Made by a program: the position numbers and the translations under genes. DNA of 64,000 nt from Saltatorellus ferox (GTDB taxonomy: Bacteria > Planctomycetota > UBA1135 > GCA-002686595). The notes below the pieces were generated by a model that saw only the letters and a list, made by a program, of their open reading frames with translations, was not told the origin of the DNA and ran no database searches. Location of the stretch: assembly GCA_007751475.1 (NCBI GenBank), contig CP036434.1, positions 7,507,524 through 7,571,523 on the forward strand, in the 5' to 3' direction. The stretch's first letter is position 1. Each line of letters opens with the position of its first letter. This document shows positions 56,453-64,000 of this stretch, piece after piece.

Positions 56453-56893
56453 TCAGAGCTTCTGGCTGGCGAGTCGATTGACCAGCTTGCCTTCCACGAG
56501 CGCGCCGTGCTTCGCCATCACGGCCTTCATGACCTTGCCGATGTCGCCCTTGCCGGTGGCCCCGGTCTCGGCGATGGCCGCGTCCACGGCGGCCTCGGTG
56601 TCGGCCTCGCTCATCATCTGGGGCAGATAGCCCTCCAGAACGTCGATCTCGGCCTCTTCCTTCTCGGCCAGATCGGCCCGGTCCGCCTCGCGGTACTGCG
56701 TCGCGCTGTCCTTGCGGGATTTCACGCCCCGCCGGACGACCGCCATGGTGGCGTCATCGTCGAGGTCTTCACCGCGCTCGATCCGCTCGTTCTTCATCGC
56801 GGCGATGAGCATCCGGAGCGTGTCACGCTTGAGCGTGTCGCCCGAGCGCATCGCGTCCTTCATGTCGTTCTGGATCTGTTCCTGCAGGCTCAT
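56453..56893 (-). CDS. GatB/YqeY-domain protein
   Basis: 146 residues from the ATG at 56893 (MSLQEQIQNDMKDAMRSGD). The YqeY fold is marked by KRDTLRMLIAAMKNERIERG, EKEEAEIDVLEGYLPQMMSEAD and KGDIGKVMKAVMAKHGALVEGKLVNRL. It resembles the tail domain of GatB and is thought to be linked to tRNA-dependent amidation or glutamine metabolism; function is unproven. It starts 4 nt after the gyrA stop. Confidence 0.93.
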   Translation of the reverse strand: MSLQEQIQNDMKDAMRSGDTLKRDTLRMLIAAMKNERIERGEDLDDDATMAVVRRGVKSRKDSATQYREADRADLAEKEEAEIDVLEGYLPQMMSEADTEAAVDAAIAETGATGKGDIGKVMKAVMAKHGALVEGKLVNRLASQKL

Positions 56894-56897
56894 GTGG

Positions 56898-59615
<2,718 letters not shown>

Positions 59616-59854
59616 GGTTGGGGGCTGCGGCTCGCGATCGGAGCCTGCAGTCGGGTCGGCAGCTTCGAGGTCGAGCTACCTGGGGGGGGTTGCAAGGAGG
59701 CGCAAAATGTCCCCAAGGCACCCGATTAAGGGCTCCAGCGGGCGATTTGGCGCGGCCAACAGTAGGCTAGCCATTATCCAGGAAACCGCCCTCCCGGCGC
59801 CACAATCAGGACCCCTTTCTGACCGGCACCTCCCCCGATCCCGTCCACACGACC

Positions 59855-60253
59855 ATGGCAAGCGACAAGACGCACTGGACTCTGATCTGCACCGGTACGT
59901 GAGGCACCTGTGGCAAGGCGGTCGCCTTGCTCGATGAACACGGGGTCGACTACCGGTACCGCGAGTACCGGGAGGAGCCCTTCGACGAGGACGAACTCAG
60001 GTCGATTCTGGACCTCTTGGGGCTGGAGCCGCACGAGCTGCTGCGGCCGAAGGAATCGGCGGCAGCAGGGCTGGACGCCAGCACCCCGCCGACCCGGATC
60101 CTGTCCGCCATGGCCGACGACCCGACGCTCGTCCAGCGGCCGATCCTGACGAACGGCCAGCGGGCCATCCTCGCGCGCCCCGCGGATCTCCTGATCCCGT
60201 TCCTCGCGGCTGACGGACCCGCGAATCGGGCAGCCCGGCGCCCCTCGACGTGA
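59855..60253 (+). CDS. ArsC/Spx-family selenoprotein (Sec16)
   Basis: 132 residues including Sec at codon 16 (TGA at 59900-59902). From the ATG at 59855 it reads WTLICTGT-U-GTCGKAVALLDEHG, then YRYREYREEPFDEDELRSIL, DLLGLEPHELLRPKE, DPTLVQRPILTNGQRAIL and ARPADLLIPFL, the whole ArsC fold. Sec16 sits where arsenate reductase has catalytic Cys12, and a resolving Cys19 gives UxxC. Three Arg residues corresponding to the arsenate-binding Arg60, Arg94 and Arg107 are in LLRPK, VQRPI and LARPA. So it may reduce arsenate, or another substrate such as a glutaredoxin-linked one. Annotation without Sec would begin at an internal codon (59927) and lose the active site. Confidence 0.92.
59913..59930 (+). 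promoter_or_regulatory. Bacterial SECIS-like hairpin in the ArsC-like gene
   Basis: GCAAGGC-GGUC-GCCUUGC, a perfect 7-bp stem with the same GGUC loop as in the DsbD-like gene. The loop starts 17 nt after the UGA. It overlaps the GKAVALL codons. Confidence 0.88.
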
Positions 60254-60292
60254 CGTCTCTGACCTACATCTGAATCCTGGGCCTGTTCGGGG

Positions 60293-60328
60293 TCTTGGGC
60301 CCAATATGGATCTTGGGCCCACTATGGA
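60293..60328 (+). repeat. Two 18-nt tandem repeats upstream of the secreted-protein gene
   Basis: TCTTGGGCCCAATATGGA followed by the same unit with one change, then a third degenerate unit. It lies about 100 nt before the start of the gene at 60427, between it and the ArsC-like gene. Confidence 0.55.
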
Positions 60329-60426
60329 TCAGGGGCTCGCTGATCCCGGGGCCATCCGGCCACGGCCAGGCGCCAATGCCACAGAGTAGGAGGAACCCTT
60401 ACACGGCCTCGCGCCTCCTACCTCCC

Positions 60427-63024
60427 ATGATTCACCCCACAGCCTTTCTCGTTCCTGCCTGCCTCCTGGGCCTGCTGCCCACGCCGGCTGGCCTGGAGTC
60501 GCCGATCGCCTTCGGCCAGGAAATCGTCCCGGCCCCTCAGGTCCCCACGGCCGAGACGTCGGACGCTGCCGTCCAGCGCGCCGACTTCGCCCGGGAATAC
60601 GGCATCCTCGAGGGCGACGAGATCGACCCCATCGGCGGCGAGATCCTGAATCGTGCCCTTCAGGGCAAGAAGCTTCCGGCTTCGGCCTGGGGCGAGCTGC
60701 GCATCGAGACGATGGCCGATGTGCTGGAGCGCGAGAAGTCGTTCGTTCAGTCGACGACGAACCCGCGTATCCGCAACGGTCGTCAGGGCGAGTGGCAGGT
60801 GCCGTCGCGCAAGATCAAGTCGCACCCGCATGGCGGGGTCAAATGCCTGATCAACCGCTGGGGCGACACGTCCATGGGGATCGGCCTCGGCGAGACCATG
60901 GACGTCGAAGACGTCTGGATCGCCAGCCAGGGCGGGATGGGCATCTGGGCGAAGGCCGTTCGCGTCGTCGGATACCGCGCCGGAGAAGAGGTCGCCGCTA
61001 CCGAGTGGTTCACCGACATCGACCACGAGCCGTCGCTGATGACGATCGGCCTTCGCAACGTCGACCGCATCGTCTTCGAGGCGAAGCCGGGCCACGACGG
61101 CGCGGGCTTCTACGCCATCGACGACCTGCGCTTCGTGAAGGCGAACGGCGAGGCGATCTCGCTCGGCTTCGAGGAGGCCAGCTGGGACCAGCGCCTCACG
61201 GAGTCCGGCTTCGCGGGCTTCACCTGGGAAACCGGCACGGGCAGCTTCGACTCACCGAAGCCCGGCATCGTCCCGGCCCCCGGCGAGGGCGATGGCTCTT
61301 CGCGCCAGTCAGGCTCCTCACCCGCCGGCTACGGAGCCGACGACGCCGACGCGACGCTCAGTGGCTCGACGACCTCGAGCGTCCTCGGCGGCAGCGGCAC
61401 GGCCCCCACGTTCCTCCAGGAGTTCGTGGGACCGCGCCTCGGTGACAACGGCGCGAACCTGATCCCACCGGACACCTGCGGCGCCGTGGGCGTGAACCAC
61501 TTCGTCGCCCTCGTGAACTCGAACCTGTCGGTCTACGACAAGTCCGGCAACCGCCAGCAGAGCGTCTCGCTCCAGAGCTTCTTCGGCTCCGGCGGCGGCA
61601 CCGTCGGTGACCCACGGGTCGCCTACGACTTCACCCACGACCGCTGGTGCGCCATCGCCACCAACTTCGGCGAACTCTGCTGGTTCGCGTACTCGCTGAC
61701 CGGCGATCCGCTGGGCGCGTGGGTCAAGACCAGCATCGACCTCGTCCAGGGCTCGGACAACGGCCGCTGGGTCGACTACCCGACCCTCGGCGTCGACTCG
61801 CGCGGCATCTTCATCGAGGCCTACATGGTGGGCAGCCCGGCGCGCATGACGATCTTCGCGATCGACAAGGCGCCGCTCCTCGCCGCCAGCCCCGCGCTCG
61901 GCACCGTCACGGCCTTCCGCGGCCTCAACTGGGACGGCGCCATCCAGCACGCGACCCAGTACAACGACGCGGGCCAGTCCTACATGATCTCGACGCGCAC
62001 GAGCAATACGTTCCGCCTGCGTCGCATCGATCCGCCGCTCACGAACCCGACGCTGACCACGAGTCAGATCAACGGCATCCCGAACTACGGCTCGGCGAAC
62101 GACGCGCCCGCCCTGGGCAGCACCGTCAACATCAACACCGGCGGCACGCGCCTGATGAACGCTTGCTACGCGGGCAGCTCCATCTGGGCGGCCCACACGG
62201 TCGCCGCAGGCGGGAAGTCCGGCGCGCGCTGGTACCAGATCGACCCGGTGGCACTGTCCGTGACCCAGTCGGGCACGCTCACCGATCCGAGCCTCTGGTT
62301 CTACTACCCGACCATCGCGGCAGACGCGAACGGCAACGCTGTCATGGGCTTCAGCGGCTCGGACGCGAACACGTACCCGAGCGCCTACTACTCGGGGCGA
62401 CTCGGCACCGACGCGGCGGGCGAAATGTCGACCGCGGTCCTGTACTCCGCGGGCCAGAACTCCTACACGATCACCGACGGTGCAGGCCGCAACCGCTGGG
62501 GCGACTACAGCCAGACGAGCCTCGACCCCGTGGACGGCAGCTTCTGGACGATCCAGGAGCGCACGCGCAACCAGGCCAACTCGTGGGTGACCCGGATCGC
62601 CCAGGTGGAGTACGGCAACGTCTGCGGCGGGATCACGCGCTACTGCTCGGCGGTCACGAACCCCACCGGCGTCGCCGCGATCATCGACACGTTCGGCACC
62701 AGCAGCGTCGGAGCGAACGACCTCGTCCTCTACGCCTCGAACCTGCCGCTTTCGACGTTCGGCATCTTCTTCTACGGCCAGAACCAGGCGAGCGCTGCCG
62801 TGGGGGACGGGACGCTTTGCATCAACAACCCGTTCTTCCGTCTGGCGCCGGTCCAGGCCTCGCTCTTCGGCGATGTGTCCTACGCCCTCGACCTGACGGC
62901 CCAGTCGGACCCCGCGGGCCAGATCATGATCGGCGAGACCTGGAACTTCTCCTTCTGGTATCGCCAGGTGTCGCCATCGGGCTTCAACTTCTCGGACGCG
63001 CTCAGCGTCGAGTTCTGCGACTGA
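60427..63024 (+). CDS. Large secreted protein with the shared C-terminal domain
   Basis: 865 residues from the ATG at 60427 (signal peptide MIHPTAFLVPACLLGLLPTP); the frame is open from 60295 but the tandem repeats there are not protein. Residues about 80-290 form a beta domain (GIGLGETMDVEDVWIASQGGMGIWA, TFDSPKP). From about 300 a Ser/Gly-rich linker leads to a propeller-like middle (about 330-740: GPRLGDNGANLIPPDTCGAVG, NSNLSVYDKSGNRQQSV, RWVDYPTLGVDSRGIF). The last ~125 residues (CSAVTNPTGVAAI onwards) are the shared domain: FGIFFYGQN, GETWNFSFWYRQ, NFSDALSVEF. No enzymatic motif; probably an adhesin or surface glycan-binding protein. Confidence 0.85.
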   Translation: MIHPTAFLVPACLLGLLPTPAGLESPIAFGQEIVPAPQVPTAETSDAAVQRADFAREYGILEGDEIDPIGGEILNRALQGKKLPASAWGELRIETMADVLEREKSFVQSTTNPRIRNGRQGEWQVPSRKIKSHPHGGVKCLINRWGDTSMGIGLGETMDVEDVWIASQGGMGIWAKAVRVVGYRAGEEVAATEWFTDIDHEPSLMTIGLRNVDRIVFEAKPGHDGAGFYAIDDLRFVKANGEAISLGFEEASWDQRLTESGFAGFTWETGTGSFDSPKPGIVPAPGEGDGSSRQSGSSPAGYGADDADATLSGSTTSSVLGGSGTAPTFLQEFVGPRLGDNGANLIPPDTCGAVGVNHFVALVNSNLSVYDKSGNRQQSVSLQSFFGSGGGTVGDPRVAYDFTHDRWCAIATNFGELCWFAYSLTGDPLGAWVKTSIDLVQGSDNGRWVDYPTLGVDSRGIFIEAYMVGSPARMTIFAIDKAPLLAASPALGTVTAFRGLNWDGAIQHATQYNDAGQSYMISTRTSNTFRLRRIDPPLTNPTLTTSQINGIPNYGSANDAPALGSTVNINTGGTRLMNACYAGSSIWAAHTVAAGGKSGARWYQIDPVALSVTQSGTLTDPSLWFYYPTIAADANGNAVMGFSGSDANTYPSAYYSGRLGTDAAGEMSTAVLYSAGQNSYTITDGAGRNRWGDYSQTSLDPVDGSFWTIQERTRNQANSWVTRIAQVEYGNVCGGITRYCSAVTNPTGVAAIIDTFGTSSVGANDLVLYASNLPLSTFGIFFYGQNQASAAVGDGTLCINNPFFRLAPVQASLFGDVSYALDLTAQSDPAGQIMIGETWNFSFWYRQVSPSGFNFSDALSVEFCD

Positions 63025-63035
63025 TCGGACCCGTA

Positions 63036-63063
63036 CAGGGGCGTCCACGCACGCCCCTGGTTT
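63036..63063 (+). terminator. Rho-independent-like terminator
   Basis: A perfect 9-bp stem, CAGGGGCGT / ACGCCCCTG, with a 6-nt loop and GTTT after it, 12 nt past the stop of the large secreted-protein gene. Confidence 0.75.
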
Positions 63064-63169
63064 CGCTACCCCGACCCTCTCTTTCCGGCGCGGGTTCAGG
63101 AACGCTGACATCGGTCGCCCGACGCTCCAGCGTCGGTATCGGTCGATTCGAGCGCGAATGGTGCAGTTG

Positions 63170-63280
63170 GATGCTATTGGAGTTCGGCGCAACGCCGCGG
63201 GCGTGGATCCTGGCTGTGCTCGCGGAATCGCATTCTGTGGCGCGGACTCCTAGTGCCGTCAGGATTTGCGCTTGCAAGGC
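63170..63280. repeat. Dispersed repeat, copy B
   Basis: About 110 nt nearly identical to the inner part and right arm of the element at 42233-42398, with the same core GGAATCGCATTCTGTGGCGC. After the right-arm sequence it continues with TGCCGTCAGGATT, which in copy A follows the left arm, suggesting that the units can occur in tandem. It covers the end of the sigma-factor gene. Confidence 0.8.
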
Positions 63281-63887
63281 GTAGCTCGGGGTCCTGGGCC
63301 ACGAGCCAGGACTGAAGCCTTCGAAGGCCTCGGTAGTATCGGGTCTTGACGGTGCCATAGGGCGTCCCCGAGAAGGATGCGATCTCTCGGAAGGTGCGCC
63401 CTGGGAAATGGTGCTGCTGGATCACCGAGGACTCGGGGCGCGGGAGGGTGGCAAGCCCCCGCTTCAGCAGAGGGCTCACCCCCATGGGGACCGCAACGGG
63501 CCCGGCCTGTGCGAGCTCGTGCTCCTCGAGAGGCGTGACCGCTCCGTTCCGGGCTCGAGTCCTCACGGCGCGCAGGTGCTGGCGGACGGCGAAGCCGTGG
63601 ATCCACCCACCCAGCGATCGGCCCCGCTCGAACCGGGGAAGCTTGGACCACACGGCGAGCTGTGCTTCCTGCGCCACGTCCTCCAGTTGATCTGGCGTGA
63701 GGCGACCGCCCATGCGCCGGTCGCACGCACGGACCGTGTGGCGAATGCGATCGAGGTACTGCCCCAGCTCCTCACGGGCATCGTGGTCGCCGGCCAAGGC
63801 CCGGCGAACCAGTTCGTGGTCGGAGCTCGAGTCGATGGGAGTGCGGTCTTGGGTGTGAGTGGTGCGGGTAGGTGCGTGCATGTTCAA
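63174..63887 (-). CDS. ECF-type RNA polymerase sigma factor with a repeat-derived C-terminal tail
   Basis: 237 residues. Sigma region 2 is seen in ELVRRALAGDHDAREELG and LEDVAQEAQLAVWSKLPRFERG, and region 4 in RTFREIASFSGTPYGTVKTRYYRGLRRLQ. The segment up to about residue 202 is the expected length for an ECF-like sigma factor. The last ~34 residues (SANPDGTRSPRHRMRFREHS...) are encoded by the dispersed repeat, which also provides the stop codon (63174-63176), so they are probably not part of the ancestral protein. Regulon unknown; no anti-sigma gene is seen in the remaining 113 nt. Confidence 0.88.
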   Translation of the reverse strand: MNMHAPTRTTHTQDRTPIDSSSDHELVRRALAGDHDAREELGQYLDRIRHTVRACDRRMGGRLTPDQLEDVAQEAQLAVWSKLPRFERGRSLGGWIHGFAVRQHLRAVRTRARNGAVTPLEEHELAQAGPVAVPMGVSPLLKRGLATLPRPESSVIQQHHFPGRTFREIASFSGTPYGTVKTRYYRGLRRLQSWLVAQDPELRLASANPDGTRSPRHRMRFREHSQDPRPRRCAELQ

Positions 63888-64000
63888 GTTGGACTCCGTT
63901 CGGGGTTCTGGAGGCTCGTCCTCCAGTCCCTAACGGCGGCCCGCGCGAGGTGGGTTTGCGACCGAAAGCGTGAAAAGCGCGAGCCGCGTTCCCAGGGCAT

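Overview
The window is high-GC bacterial chromosome with dense genes, almost all on the minus strand in long runs. It most likely comes from a planctomycete or a related marine, didermic, aerobic heterotroph. I base this on several large secreted beta-rich proteins that share one C-terminal domain, a beta-1,3-glucan (laminarin-type) utilisation cluster, DUF1570-like and BBP2-porin-like proteins, a class II (B12) ribonucleotide reductase and a cbb3 oxidase with fused CcoN-CcoO. The taxonomic placement is inference; there is no rRNA gene in the window.

Layout. 0-10 kb: a secreted duplicated protein, then a transporter / GH16 glucanase / GH94-like phosphorylase operon and a second secreted protein. 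10-20 kb: a UspA + SulP transporter pair, a DUF2238 membrane protein, a macro-domain protein, a giant PQQ-dehydrogenase-like/cytochrome c protein and a serine beta-lactamase-like hydrolase. 20-32 kb: NAD(P)HX repair enzyme, a secreted metallopeptidase, a beta-propeller protein, Ogt, a lipoprotein, a stress protein and an orphan DNA methyltransferase. 32-42 kb: a complete cbb3 cytochrome oxidase locus (ccoNO, Q, P, G, H, a SafE-type protein, I, S) headed by an Rrf2 regulator with an inverted-repeat operator candidate. 42-48 kb: a palindromic repeat, a porin broken by TGA, UPF0270 and a DsbD-like protein. 48-60 kb: NrdJ, MurJ, a diheme peroxidase with a thioredoxin-like partner, YqeY, GyrA and an ArsC-like protein. 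60-64 kb: another large secreted protein and an ECF-type sigma factor whose 3' end lies in a second copy of the repeat.

The main discovery is a set of three selenoprotein genes within about 16 kb, each easily mis-annotated as truncated because of an in-frame TGA. They are a DsbD-like thiol:disulfide transporter (Sec 741, UxxC), a secreted TlpA/thioredoxin-like protein (Sec 263, W-U-G-P-C) and an ArsC/Spx-fold protein (Sec 16, UxxC). In each, UGA takes the place of the first cysteine of a redox CxxC. In two of them a perfect 7-bp stem capped by a GGUC loop lies 18-20 nt downstream, as expected for a bacterial SECIS. Together they suggest selenium-dependent thiol redox chemistry both in the cytoplasm and across the inner membrane. 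A fourth in-frame TGA, in the porin, has no such support and looks like a nonsense change.

The second theme is a family of about 130-residue C-terminal domains shared by six secreted proteins in the window. They have a fixed pattern (NSTG, FG, GxLC, then W-x-FQ-x-W-x-RD ... NF-S/T-D) and may act as a lineage-specific sorting or surface module. The third is a dispersed palindromic repeat that supplies the stop codons of two neighbouring genes.
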